Source: CAZXEU01 sp964639665 (GTDB lineage: Bacteria; Bacteroidota; Rhodothermia; Rhodothermales; Bin80). Taken from it: a stretch of 64,000 nt of DNA. Within the stretch, counting starts at the first letter, position 1. Each line of letters begins with the position of its first letter. A model generated the notes under the pieces. The model was not told where the DNA came from, searched no databases, and was given only the letters and a program-made list of their open reading frames with translations. The stretch covers positions 62,001-126,000 of the forward strand of contig CAZXEU010000121.1 of the NCBI GenBank assembly GCA_964639665.1. Direction: 5' to 3'. The position numbers were made by a program, and so were the translations under genes. Shown here piece after piece: positions 45,609-54,989 of the stretch.

Positions 45609-47117
45609 TCACCGGGGAGCGACATCACGGCCCAGGTCTTGGTGATTCTGCTGCGTGCGCAAATGCCGAAGGCTTCTGCGGTCGTCCATCATGTGCTCGA
45701 TGGGGTGCTGGTCCGAGCCAGTGCTGTTCCACGAGCCCAACTCGGCTCGCGCGCGGTCTGCCTCGGCCAGCAGCCGGCCTACAATGTCGGGGTGCCGTGC
45801 AGCCACATCCTCGGTCTCGCCCGGATCCTCCTGCAAATCAAAGAGCAAGGGGGAATCAAGTTCGCGCATGCCCGAATCCCACCAGACCAGCATTTCTTCC
45901 GTTCGCGGGAGGTGCAGTTTCCATCGTCCTTCTCGCACCGCCTGGAGATTCAACCCGTTATAGTAGTAGAGAATGCGAGGTTCTGCCTCTGCAGTCGCGT
46001 GCCCAAACAGCTCCGGGCTCAGGTCCATGCCATCAATAACACGGCCACGCGGCAGCGCTGCGCCTGTTATCGCCGCAATGGTCGGCAGTATATCCATCGC
46101 GCTAGCCATGGCTTCGATCGTTATTCCAGAGGAAAGGCGAGCGGGCCAGCGCATCAGGCACGGCACGCGCATGCCACCTTCGAAGGTGCTGCCCTTTCCA
46201 GCACGCAACACACCGTTGGAGCCGTACGCTCTGGATGCAGCGGATCCGTTGTCCGAAGTAAAGATTACCAGCGTGTCTGCTGCTTTGTCCGACTCGTCGA
46301 GCCAGCGCAGTATTTCGCCGGTGCTCCAGTCCAGCTCTTCCACCATGTCGCCGTAGACACCGCCGGGTGACCTTCCCGCAAACCTCGGATTGGGCATCCA
46401 GGGCGCGTGCGAACGCGTGTGTGGAAAATACAGGAAGAACGGTCGCCCGGAATCAGTTCCCATGAAGTCCAGTGAGCGGCGCGTGAAGTGCTCCGTGATC
46501 GTAGTGACGTGCGCATCAGGATCGACGATGCCGTTGTTTTCCAGCAGCGCCGTCGAGCCGTCGGGATGGGTGTTTCCCACCATGCCGTGAAACAGGTCAA
46601 ACCCGTGCCTTACAGGATGGAACTGCGAATCGGACGTAAATCCGGAATGCGTCTTGAAATCGAACCCCTGGGGAAAGCCCAGATGCCATTTGCCGATGCA
46701 GGCCGTCCTGTAGCCGGCCTGCTTCAGGAGTCGGGCGATGGAAATCTCGCTCTCCTCCAGTCCGAGATCCGTATAGACGCCGCCCACGGCGAACGGCATT
46801 CCGCACCGCGACGGGTAGCGGCCCGTGAGCAGTGACGCCCGCGAGGGGCTGCACACCGAACACGCGGACTGGTAATCCGTGAACCGAATCCCTTCCTCCG
46901 CCAGACGGTCCAGGTTGGGCGTCCGGATAGTTCGGGATCCGTAGCTGCCCAGATCGCCGTATCCGAGGTCATCGGCCAGGATAAGGACTATGTTGGGGCC
47001 CGCTCGCCGCGGTGCTCCGCCCCAGCAGCCGGCGGCGGTTGCCGCAGCCGCAAATGCAGCCGATCGCAAGAAACTTCGCCGGCTTACTCGCGAGGTGATG
47101 CCGTTCCAGCTAATCAT
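45609..47117 (-). CDS. Family S1 sulfatase (third of the locus)
   Basis: This is a 502-residue secreted sulfatase. The N-terminus carries a twin-arginine type signal (SRRSFLRSAAFAAAATAAGC), ending in a Cys. The Cys of CSPSRASLLTGRYP near residue 87 is the formylglycine position, and NIVLILADDLGYGDLG near residue 45 has the Ca-binding Asp pair. GKWHLGFPQGFDFKTHSGF near residue 135 carries the substrate-site Lys and His. ATG 47117 has a GGAGG site six bases away; the open frame extends far upstream into the ankyrin gene without support. It overlaps the end of the ankyrin gene by 8 bp. It would remove sulfate esters from the imported glycan. Confidence 0.92.
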   Translation of the reverse strand: MISWNGITSRVSRRSFLRSAAFAAAATAAGCWGGAPRRAGPNIVLILADDLGYGDLGSYGSRTIRTPNLDRLAEEGIRFTDYQSACSVCSPSRASLLTGRYPSRCGMPFAVGGVYTDLGLEESEISIARLLKQAGYRTACIGKWHLGFPQGFDFKTHSGFTSDSQFHPVRHGFDLFHGMVGNTHPDGSTALLENNGIVDPDAHVTTITEHFTRRSLDFMGTDSGRPFFLYFPHTRSHAPWMPNPRFAGRSPGGVYGDMVEELDWSTGEILRWLDESDKAADTLVIFTSDNGSAASRAYGSNGVLRAGKGSTFEGGMRVPCLMRWPARLSSGITIEAMASAMDILPTIAAITGAALPRGRVIDGMDLSPELFGHATAEAEPRILYYYNGLNLQAVREGRWKLHLPRTEEMLVWWDSGMRELDSPLLFDLQEDPGETEDVAARHPDIVGRLLAEADRARAELGSWNSTGSDQHPIEHMMDDRRSLRHLRTQQNHQDLGRDVAPR

Positions 47118-47730
47118 TTTGGGCCTCCGTCTGTGCGCCACGCCCATGCCTGCGCAGCAAATCGGCGACATGGTCATGACCGTAATGCGTTGCCAGTCCC
47201 AAGGGCGTTGCCCCGCTGCCTGTCGCGGAGCTCTCCAGCGCCCCTGCAGCGATGAGTTCGCGTGCCAGTTCAAGGCTTCCGCTGAAGGCTGCCCAGTGTA
47301 GCGGGGTCCAGTCCTGCGCAGCGCTACGGGCCGTGATCTCGGCACCGGCGGCCATAAGCAAGCGCGCCGTGCCTGCCTGTCCCGCCATGGCGGCGCGCAA
47401 GAGCGGAGTCCAGCCATCGATGCCCCGCGCATTTACATCGGCACCGCGATCCAGAAGCAGGGCCGTCATCTCTTCATGGCCCAGCTTTGCCGCCCGGTGC
47501 AGGGGTGTCCAGCCGCCGGCTCCCGCCTCATCGATGCTCGCCTCCGCCTCCAACAGAGCACGGGCGACGGCTACATGACCCCGAGCCGCAGCGCGGTGCA
47601 GCGGAGTCCAGTCTCCCTCGAATTCGTTGACTTCCGCTCCAGCCGCCACGAGAGAATTGACCTCCTCAAGGTCACCCGTATCCGCCGCCCGATGGAGCGC
47701 GTCCACAGCCTGATCACGTCTACTTGCCAT
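47110..47730 (-). CDS. Ankyrin-repeat protein embedded between sulfatase genes
   Basis: This is a 206-residue protein made almost wholly of six ankyrin repeats, each about 33 residues, with the TPLHRAA-GH-LL-GADVN pattern plain in repeats 2 and 3 and degenerate in the last. There is no signal peptide, so it is probably cytosolic, in contrast to its exported neighbours. It sits 39 bp after one sulfatase gene, and its stop overlaps the start of the next (TAG within 47110-47117), so it is part of the same operon. Ankyrin proteins bind other proteins; the partner here is unknown. Confidence 0.88.
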   Translation of the reverse strand: MASRRDQAVDALHRAADTGDLEEVNSLVAAGAEVNEFEGDWTPLHRAAARGHVAVARALLEAEASIDEAGAGGWTPLHRAAKLGHEEMTALLLDRGADVNARGIDGWTPLLRAAMAGQAGTARLLMAAGAEITARSAAQDWTPLHWAAFSGSLELARELIAAGALESSATGSGATPLGLATHYGHDHVADLLRRHGRGAQTEAQND

Positions 47731-47769
47731 CTTGCTGATTGTAAGAAATGAACATTCCCGGTTTGCAGA

Positions 47770-49374
47770 TCAAGGAAATACCTGATCATAGTGGTCGTTA
47801 TACCACTGCAGTTCAAGCCGCTCCCGCGCGTCCAGGCCAGTCTGGCGGTTCAGTACCTGGTACCGGTACTGACGGAAAAGACGCAGGTCATCCTGCATAC
47901 TGCGGCTGGCTTCCCGCCAGTGATCACTCCCGTGCCATGCCTTTGGATCTGGGTAATCCGGATGGGAGAATCCGGTTGGCCTGACCGCGGACCCGCGTAC
48001 GCCGTAATCGCCCAGCTCCGCCCTTGCCAGGTCGGCCAGCGCCTCCAGGCGCGCAACTACCTCGGGATGCTGCGCTGCCACGTCCCGCTGCTCTCCAATA
48101 TCCTCCCGCAGGTTATAGAGCTGCGGCGAATCGATCAGGGTCGTATTCACGGCAAGCCAGCCGGCGCACTCGCCGTAGATACCCTCGCGCGGCTCGGGCC
48201 GTGCGAGATGCAGCTTCCACGGGCCAGCCCTCACGGCCTGAAGCCATGTACCCGCGTAGTAATAGTAAACATCGTGTGGGCTGGCGCCATTGGCACTGCC
48301 CGTTATCAGCGGCCAGAGATTCTTGCCGTCGATAGTCCGATCCTGCGGCACCTGGGCACCGGCCAGGTGCGCAACCGTGGGCAGGATGTCCATGATTGTT
48401 GCCAGTTCCGTGCAGACGGTGCCAGCTGGAATACGCCCGGGCCACCGCATTACGCACGGGACCCTTACGCCTCCTTCCCACGTGGTGAGCTTGGCACCGC
48501 GCAGAGGGGCGGCCGAGCCCGACTGATCGTCAAATCCCAGCCAAGGCCCGTTGTCAGACGTAAAGATGACGAGCGTGCGGTCATCCATCCCGAGGTCTCG
48601 CAGGCAGTCCAGGATCAGTCCGGTGCACCAGTCGATTTCCTCGATGGAATCCCCGTACAGACCCGCCGCCGAAGTGCCCGAAAATTCCTTTCCGGGATAG
48701 ATCGGCACGTGCGGCATGGGGTGCGCCAGGTACAGGAAGAACGGCCGCTCTCTGCTGCGCTCGATAAAGCGAATGGACTCTTCGGTGTAGTCCTGGGTAA
48801 ATCGAAAGAAATCCGGCCTCTCCGTCAGCTTCCTGTCATTGTAGAAAAGCGGAACCGCGAAGTTTTCAAAAGGCTGCGTGCCCGTAACCATGCGAGTCCC
48901 GTAGAAGAAGTCGAAACCCTGTCTGTTGGGCGCAAAGACATCGTCCTGACCCAGATGCCATTTGCCAATACAGGCTGTAGCGTATCCCTCCTGCTTCAGC
49001 ATGTCGGCTATTGTTACCTCGTCTGGACTCATGCCGAAAGGAGCGCCGTAGAGATGCACATCGGGCACTCCGGCCCTTACCGGATAGCTACCGGTCAGAA
49101 GAGCGGCCCGCGAAGGCGAGCATATCGGGCTGACGTAAAAGTCTGTAAACCGGATGCCTTCCGACGCCATTTGATCTATTCGCGGCGTGCGGATGTTTGG
49201 TGACCCGTACACACCCAGGTCGTTGTAGCCCTGGTCATCCGTGAAGATGACTACAAAGTTGGGCGGCTCTCCAGAAGCTGGCCGGCAAGCCTTTAGCAAA
49301 CCGGCCAGCGCCAGTGAGGCACTTCCGGCAACAGCAGTGCGAATAAACTCGCGCCGGCTCGTTATAGTGGGCAT
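47770..49374 (-). CDS. Family S1 sulfatase (second of the locus)
   Basis: This is a 534-residue secreted sulfatase. It has a twin-arginine-like signal (SRREFIRTAVAGSASLALAG) and PNFVVIFTDDQGYNDLGVYG near residue 40 for calcium. The formylglycine Cys is in SPICSPSRAALLTGSYP near residue 84. GKWHLGQDDVFAPNRQGFDFFYG near residue 137 supplies the Lys-x-His site. The C-terminal TGLDARERLELQWYNDHYDQ is an extra helix. ATG 49374 lies two bases after the stop of the previous sulfatase gene (TGAGAATG), so the two are coupled. The sulfate ester position it prefers is unknown. Confidence 0.92.
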   Translation of the reverse strand: MPTITSRREFIRTAVAGSASLALAGLLKACRPASGEPPNFVVIFTDDQGYNDLGVYGSPNIRTPRIDQMASEGIRFTDFYVSPICSPSRAALLTGSYPVRAGVPDVHLYGAPFGMSPDEVTIADMLKQEGYATACIGKWHLGQDDVFAPNRQGFDFFYGTRMVTGTQPFENFAVPLFYNDRKLTERPDFFRFTQDYTEESIRFIERSRERPFFLYLAHPMPHVPIYPGKEFSGTSAAGLYGDSIEEIDWCTGLILDCLRDLGMDDRTLVIFTSDNGPWLGFDDQSGSAAPLRGAKLTTWEGGVRVPCVMRWPGRIPAGTVCTELATIMDILPTVAHLAGAQVPQDRTIDGKNLWPLITGSANGASPHDVYYYYAGTWLQAVRAGPWKLHLARPEPREGIYGECAGWLAVNTTLIDSPQLYNLREDIGEQRDVAAQHPEVVARLEALADLARAELGDYGVRGSAVRPTGFSHPDYPDPKAWHGSDHWREASRSMQDDLRLFRQYRYQVLNRQTGLDARERLELQWYNDHYDQVFP

Positions 49375-49376
49375 TC

Positions 49377-50828
49377 TCAATTTTCGCCTCGGATTAGTCG
49401 GTGGTCAAGCCGCCCGGTACGGTGGCTCGCTTCGGAAGGCCAGGCAGCGGAGCCCAAAGGACGCGTATTTCGCCCGCGCGTGCCGGTTGCCGCGTCGCCA
49501 AACATCTCCCGTGCCCGCTGCGCTTCGGACTTGAGCTTGTCCACCAGATCAGGGTGCTGGGCGGCCACATTCTGACTCTCGCCTGGATCCTCATCCAAGT
49601 TGTAGAGCCGGGCGGAAGAAAACGGCTCCCTGTGGGCTTCCTTGACCACAAGCTTCCAGGGACCAGAACGGACGGCGTGCAATTCGTCCATCCACAGATA
49701 ATAGAATACGTCGTATGGCGTGTGCGCCGTCGCCGGATAGGACATCAATGGCCAGATGTCCTTTCCGTCTGGAGGGTGCTCGCGCGGCAGGGTGACCCCT
49801 GCCAACCCTGCCAATGTCGGCAACAGGTCCATGGTAGTGGCCAGCGCGTCGCAGCGGCTGCCAGCCGGTATGCGCCCCGGCCACCGCATGAGGCACGGCA
49901 CGCGCATGCCTCCTTCCCACGTATTGCCCTTCCCTGCGCGTAGCACGCCGTTGCTGCCCCTTCCCTCGGTTGCCGCATTTCCGTGATCAGACGTAAATAT
50001 GATAAGCGTACTTCGATCAAGACCGGACGCCGAGACTGCGTCCAGCAGCAGCCCCGTGCAGTGATCAATGAGTTCTACGCAAGCGCCGTATGCGCCATTG
50101 CGGCTGTGGTCAAGAAACGATGGCGGAACCAGATGCGGACCGTGCGGCAGCGTATGAGCAAAGTAGAGAAAGAAAGGGCTCGCGCGGTGCTCTCGCACGA
50201 AGTCTATGGATTCAGACGTAAATCGCTGCGTCAACAAGCTGCGATCAGGATTCAACTCGACTACATTCTCGTCCCGGTAAAGCGGCAGAGGAGGAAAGTT
50301 GAACCGCGCGCTATTGGGGTGGTCCGGCGCGATGTCGTGGCTGTACGGAAGACCAAGGAAGCTGTCGAAGCCCTGCCGGGTCGGCAAAAAGGAAGGATGG
50401 TCCCCGAGGTGCCACTTCCCCACCATCTTCGTTGCATATCCTGCGTCTTTCAGCACGTCGGCCAGCGTAACCTCGTTGGGATGCAATCCATGGGTCTCGC
50501 GGGCCAGGAGGACATGGCCTATTTCGTTGGGCAGCCGGGAGAACCCGACTCTCTGCGGATAGCTACCCGTCAGAAGTGCTGCCCTCGAAGGCGTGCACAT
50601 CGCAGACGCAACGTGAAAGTCGGTAAACCTGCACCCTTGGCGGGCCAGCCCGTCCAGCCGAGGTGTCTGGTTCAATTCGGACCCGTAGCAACCAAGATCC
50701 CCAAATCCCAGATCGTCCGCGACAATCAGAACGATATTGGGTCTGCTCGCACTAGAGCGTGCGCACCCGGCGAGCGTGGCCAGTGCAGAAGCGCCGCATG
50801 TCATTTGTATGAAATCACGGCGCAGCAT
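49377..50828 (-). CDS. Family S1 sulfatase (first of the locus)
   Basis: This is a 483-residue secreted sulfatase. ATG 50828 gives a signal with a lipobox-like end (ASALATLAGC). NIVLIVADDLGFGDLGCYG near residue 32 binds calcium. The formylglycine Cys is in SAMCTPSRAALLTGSYPQR near residue 78, a CxPSR motif with Thr. GKWHLGDHPSFLPTRQGFDSFLG near residue 137 supplies the substrate-site Lys and His. It lies 292 bp after the gene of the larger paralogue B; that gap has no gene and could hold a secondary promoter. Its stop (49377-49379) is two bases from the start of the next sulfatase gene. Confidence 0.92.
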   Translation of the reverse strand: MLRRDFIQMTCGASALATLAGCARSSASRPNIVLIVADDLGFGDLGCYGSELNQTPRLDGLARQGCRFTDFHVASAMCTPSRAALLTGSYPQRVGFSRLPNEIGHVLLARETHGLHPNEVTLADVLKDAGYATKMVGKWHLGDHPSFLPTRQGFDSFLGLPYSHDIAPDHPNSARFNFPPLPLYRDENVVELNPDRSLLTQRFTSESIDFVREHRASPFFLYFAHTLPHGPHLVPPSFLDHSRNGAYGACVELIDHCTGLLLDAVSASGLDRSTLIIFTSDHGNAATEGRGSNGVLRAGKGNTWEGGMRVPCLMRWPGRIPAGSRCDALATTMDLLPTLAGLAGVTLPREHPPDGKDIWPLMSYPATAHTPYDVFYYLWMDELHAVRSGPWKLVVKEAHREPFSSARLYNLDEDPGESQNVAAQHPDLVDKLKSEAQRAREMFGDAATGTRGRNTRPLGSAAWPSEASHRTGRLDHRLIRGEN

Positions 50829-51120
50829 CAGGCATCCCCACTTGTGTCTCTTCCCGGTTGTGACTTCCGCCGCGGTGCAACTGCAACCCGGGCTGCCCTG
50901 GCCTTCGAAGACAGCCGTCTGCAATGCAAGTCGCTATCGGGCGCGTGGCCTTGCGCCAGGGTCCCGGTGGTTGTCCCGGCCGGAGTCCTGTAGCCATAGC
51001 TGATCCGGACGACCTGGCGGAGATCGGCAGGCACGCTTGGCCGGCGTACGGCGCAACACAATTCGAATCGGATACTAACACGGTGTGCAGGACAACGCCG
51101 CCATGAACGCCCGGCTGGAG

Positions 51121-53853
51121 TCACGGAGGCAGCATAACTGGAATCCCTCTCTTTAGCCGGGCACCCGATGCTTCCACGCTGGCAAGTGCCCCAACGTGCA
51201 CCGCATAGGTCTTTTCCGCGTCCAAGCCTTCGACGCGGAGAAACAGTGCGCGGGCCTTGCTATATGGCACCCTGAGCGAGCCAAGCAAATCGATGGCCGA
51301 GATTTCGAGCGTATCGGCGCGCAGGGAATATCCGTCGACAGCCACTCCGTCTACGCCCACGGCAAGATTGCGCCCGGCATCCACGTACAGCCCGCCAAGA
51401 AGGCGCATCGCATGTGCAGCTGCCGCCAGGCCGCCCACTTCAGACCAGCTTGGGCCCGACCGCAGCGGAGTCTGCGGAATTCCCTCGTGGTCGATGTTTT
51501 CCGGCCCTACGCCATAGGGAAACGTCTGTGCGGGGTATATGTCGTTTTCCAGGTGCTCCGGCATCGTTACGAGCGACAGCGACGACCGCGCCGCTGCCAC
51601 GCCGCGCTCAAGCAGGTCTTGCCGACCCGTTGCCAGGCCAAGCCGGATCAAGGGATCCACAAAGCGATGGTCCCGCTGGTCCAGCCACTCGGCATCTCCA
51701 ATTTGCGACGTAAATCCCCCAAACGGATATGCCGTGATGATAAAGTGCGGGGCCCACACGGCCTGGAGAAACGTGGCATAATCAGCAACGCGTTCAGCAG
51801 CGTCCAGGTAGCGATCCTGCCCTGTAGCCTCATGCAAGGACAGAAACCCCTCCAGCGCCCAGGACATTGACATGCCATTGCGAGGGTACTGGCCCGTACG
51901 AGGATCGAAGAACGATTCCGCTTTCACGGCACAGGAGTAGAGCGCTTCAAAGTCAACCCATCGCTGCAGCGGCAGGACCTGCTGCAAGAGAAAATCGGCA
52001 GCCTTCTCCGCGCCAGCCAGCCACTTCGCCTGGCCTGTCGCCCGGTATAGCTCGCTCAAGACCCAGACATGCGCCCCACCCTCTGCATTCCAGCGCATGT
52101 TCTGTCGGGCTTCGAGCTCCGGGGAAAACCAGGACGGGACGCTGCCGTCATCGGCCATGTGTTCGAGCAGAAAGCCTCCATAACGGCGTACAAACTCCAG
52201 GATGCGCTCGTCCCTTTGCCAGCGCTCGTACACCTGCATGAGGAAGCCTGCCGTTACGCTGGCAGCTGCCGTATGGTAATCCCCGTCCACCCAGTTCCAG
52301 TAGTTTTTCGCCTCATCCGGGTCATACCCCTGGTGCGGGAACTCCCACATACTGCCTACCCACGTGCCGTCGCGCATGTTGTACAGGGACGGAAAGAGAC
52401 CCTGATTCTGCGGAGCTGAAAGCGTGAAATTGATTACGCGGCGTGCCTTGTCAATGAGCGAGGAATCGGCAAGCGCCTCGCCCCAGTAGAAGAAACCCGT
52501 CGCATCGCCCACGTTGTTCCACCATGCCGCATTGTAGGCAAAATGGTACCAGAAGGGTGGCGCCAGTCGCTGCGCGCCCATGGGCAAGAGATCACTTTCC
52601 CACTGCTGCCAGGAATGCAATGAATCGGTGCTTTCGCTCTCGCGCTGTCTCATGACGGGATCTCCGTCAATGACATCGACCACGTAGCCCTGATACGTAA
52701 AGGACGCCGGATACAATGCGCGGGCGTACTCCGCAAATGGCATGGCTTGGGGCCGAGGCTTCCGGAAGTGCTGCCGGCCGTATCGCTCCCAGAGAAAGGG
52801 GCCCACGCTTTGGGAGCCCCTGCCCGGTGCTGCGCGCGCACTTATCAGCAGGTCCATTCCGTAGCGGATTTCCGCGCCGGACAGCGTGCGAACGAACGTG
52901 CCGCCGGCATTGATGTGGCGCCAGTAAAAGTGGTGTTCCGTCAGGACATCCATCATGCCGTACGCCAGTAAGGGATGGCTTGTCATGCCTGATGCGAGAT
53001 CCAGATCCAGTACATGCGGAAGCGAAATCCGTGAGGAATCGATCGGAACACGAAATATCCATGGATGCTTTTGAGGACGCCCGTCCTGCGCGTACACGGG
53101 GTACCGGTTGATCTGGTCAAGGTCAGGCAGCACGGCTGCGAACAGGCTGTCGGACTGAACAAGTGCAGCCGGCGCAAAAAACACGCGGTCTCCTATTACA
53201 TCGCCTGCAGCACGCTTGAAAGCGGGCGCGTGGCTGAAGTCCGGCGGACCGGCCTCGGCAAAGGCAAACGGGGACAGGAGATATTCCAGCCGGGGCGGCT
53301 CGCCCTGCAGAGTGCCAACAACGTCCAAGTGAAGGCTTGGCTCGCCGCGCCGGAGCGTTACCGTCTGCTGGATCTCGGCCGAAACAGTACCACCGGAGAG
53401 CACGACAACGGCTTCGTCCTCGCTCTCTGTCGCGATCCTTACAGAATGAAGCAGTTCCGGAACAACAAGCCGATATGCTTGCGCTACGTCAAGCGCGCGG
53501 CCGTATTCTGTAGACCGATCAAGGTACAATTCCGTCGTCGCAGGCGGGCGGGGACTCGGGGGACGGAAGGCTTTCAGCACAGGTACCCATTCGCCGTTTC
53601 GGCTTGCGTAGAAGGCCTGCTCAACACCTTGGCTGTCGGGGGTGAATACGGCGCGCACCAGACCGTTAGCCAATTCCACGACTCCGTCCGCATCCGATGC
53701 CGAGACCGCAATTGATTCTTGCGCGTAGCCGGCTCCCGGAGCCAGCCCCTGGAGCACGACTACAGCCAACAGGAGCAAGGCCGCCCGCGCGAGCCGCTTG
53801 CCAGTTTCACCCGGCGCCGGCACCATTCGACGCGTGAGTGCGAAATCAGGCAT
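51121..53853 (-). CDS. Exported ~900-residue protein with six-hairpin glycosidase-like part, paralogue B
   Basis: This is a 910-residue exported protein and the paralogue of the gene at 42814. A signal peptide (ARAALLLLAVVVLQGLAPGAGYAQ) follows a short basic N-terminus; the start has GGGAGGGAGAGG upstream. The layout is the same: an N-terminal beta part (VVELANGLVRAVFTPDSQGV), then helical hairpins such as HFAYNAAWWNNVGDATGFFYWG, NWVDGDYHTAAASVTAGFLMQV and NAEGGAHVWVLSELYRATGQ, and a closing beta domain. The two copies agree over nearly their full length with few gaps. The substrate and reaction are unknown; a glycosidase or lyase acting on the same sulfated glycan is inferred. It follows the PorV-like gene by 35 bp. 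Confidence 0.75.
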   Translation of the reverse strand: MPDFALTRRMVPAPGETGKRLARAALLLLAVVVLQGLAPGAGYAQESIAVSASDADGVVELANGLVRAVFTPDSQGVEQAFYASRNGEWVPVLKAFRPPSPRPPATTELYLDRSTEYGRALDVAQAYRLVVPELLHSVRIATESEDEAVVVLSGGTVSAEIQQTVTLRRGEPSLHLDVVGTLQGEPPRLEYLLSPFAFAEAGPPDFSHAPAFKRAAGDVIGDRVFFAPAALVQSDSLFAAVLPDLDQINRYPVYAQDGRPQKHPWIFRVPIDSSRISLPHVLDLDLASGMTSHPLLAYGMMDVLTEHHFYWRHINAGGTFVRTLSGAEIRYGMDLLISARAAPGRGSQSVGPFLWERYGRQHFRKPRPQAMPFAEYARALYPASFTYQGYVVDVIDGDPVMRQRESESTDSLHSWQQWESDLLPMGAQRLAPPFWYHFAYNAAWWNNVGDATGFFYWGEALADSSLIDKARRVINFTLSAPQNQGLFPSLYNMRDGTWVGSMWEFPHQGYDPDEAKNYWNWVDGDYHTAAASVTAGFLMQVYERWQRDERILEFVRRYGGFLLEHMADDGSVPSWFSPELEARQNMRWNAEGGAHVWVLSELYRATGQAKWLAGAEKAADFLLQQVLPLQRWVDFEALYSCAVKAESFFDPRTGQYPRNGMSMSWALEGFLSLHEATGQDRYLDAAERVADYATFLQAVWAPHFIITAYPFGGFTSQIGDAEWLDQRDHRFVDPLIRLGLATGRQDLLERGVAAARSSLSLVTMPEHLENDIYPAQTFPYGVGPENIDHEGIPQTPLRSGPSWSEVGGLAAAAHAMRLLGGLYVDAGRNLAVGVDGVAVDGYSLRADTLEISAIDLLGSLRVPYSKARALFLRVEGLDAEKTYAVHVGALASVEASGARLKRGIPVMLPP

Positions 53854-53888
53854 AGCCTCTCCCTCCCGGGGAAGCTGTCCGCCTTGCG

Positions 53889-54944
53889 CTAGAAGCTGAA
53901 GCCCATGGACACAATGTGCGTGGCACCCAGCCTGCCAAAGTCCCAGAACGCATAGCCCACGGCGAGGGCATAGCCGCTGACCCCGACATTCACTCCGGCT
54001 CCGAGCGTAATTCCTTCCTCGTCGTAATTGAACCGGTATCCCCCCCGAAGCTTCAGCAGGTTTCGAAAAGCGTATTCCGTTCCAAAATTGACCTTCTCCG
54101 GACCATCATTCGGATGCACGAATTCCGCTGCAAGCGTCCACAGATGCAGGCTTCCCGTCCCCCCGCCGAGTACATCATAGGCGGCCCCGAAACTGAAGTT
54201 GACGGGCATCCTCATATCGGCAGGCTCATAGCCGATGCGCTCATCGAAATCGGCTATCTGCGTATCCGGACCTATATTCCTTCCCAGCATGGTAACGCGA
54301 AGACTCCGTATACCCGTGTAGAATACCGTGCCAATATCGACCGCCCAGGCCCCTACCTTGGCGTCATCCAGCGTTTCGGAGATGTATTTGGCGTTCACGC
54401 CAAAGTGCAGCCGATCCGTAACCCTGCGGCCGTAGGTTACGCCCACTGCCAGGTCCTGCGCCGTAACCGTACCCAGATCCGTCAGCACCTCCGAGCGCCC
54501 GGTGGGCTCGCCCTCCAGGAGAATGGGCCTGTTTTCGGTCCGCGGCATGTCTCCGTAGTCCAGGAAAAGGAAATTAACCCCGATGGTACCAATGCTTCCC
54601 ATGTTCCTGACGGCCGCCGCGCCGGTATAGTTGATGTCGGCGAACCATCGGATGTGAGACAGCACCACGTCCAGGCCCTGCACGTCCACCGTCGAAGCGG
54701 GATTGGTAAAGGACGAGCTGGCGTCACCGAAACCCAGCGACGAATTCACGCCACCCATTCCGGCCTGCCGCGCGCTGGTGGGCAGCTTTAGAAACTGGAA
54801 GCCCGCCTGTCCGACACGGTCGAAGTCCTGGGGCGGGATTCCGACTCCTACGTCGGGCTCTGCCTGCCCGTAGGCCAGAAAGTACGTTGTCGCGCACAGA
54901 ACCAAAGCACAGGCCAGCTGGCGGTAGAAAGTAAGTCGTTTCAT
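53889..54944 (-). CDS. PorV/PorQ-family outer-membrane protein
   Basis: This is a 351-residue outer-membrane beta-barrel protein of the PorV/PorQ family. The family start AGFQFLKLPTSARQAGMGGVNSSLGFGDASSSFTNPAS lies near residues 42-80. Many amphipathic strands follow, ending in THIVSMGFSF, a C-terminal aromatic typical of barrels. PorV shuttles cargo of the type IX secretion system to the attachment complex; the link of this copy to the T9SS protein gene 45 bp upstream suggests a dedicated partner. ATG 54944 is preferred over the TTG five codons earlier. Confidence 0.85.
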   Translation of the reverse strand: MKRLTFYRQLACALVLCATTYFLAYGQAEPDVGVGIPPQDFDRVGQAGFQFLKLPTSARQAGMGGVNSSLGFGDASSSFTNPASTVDVQGLDVVLSHIRWFADINYTGAAAVRNMGSIGTIGVNFLFLDYGDMPRTENRPILLEGEPTGRSEVLTDLGTVTAQDLAVGVTYGRRVTDRLHFGVNAKYISETLDDAKVGAWAVDIGTVFYTGIRSLRVTMLGRNIGPDTQIADFDERIGYEPADMRMPVNFSFGAAYDVLGGGTGSLHLWTLAAEFVHPNDGPEKVNFGTEYAFRNLLKLRGGYRFNYDEEGITLGAGVNVGVSGYALAVGYAFWDFGRLGATHIVSMGFSF

Positions 54945-54989
54945 GGAATTCCCCGTCAAAAGGTGTCAGCGTACAGATCCATGCCGCCG

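Noticed and set aside
47791..49203. 470-residue plus-strand frame opposite the second sulfatase gene
   Set aside because: It is antisense to a conserved sulfatase with all catalytic motifs.
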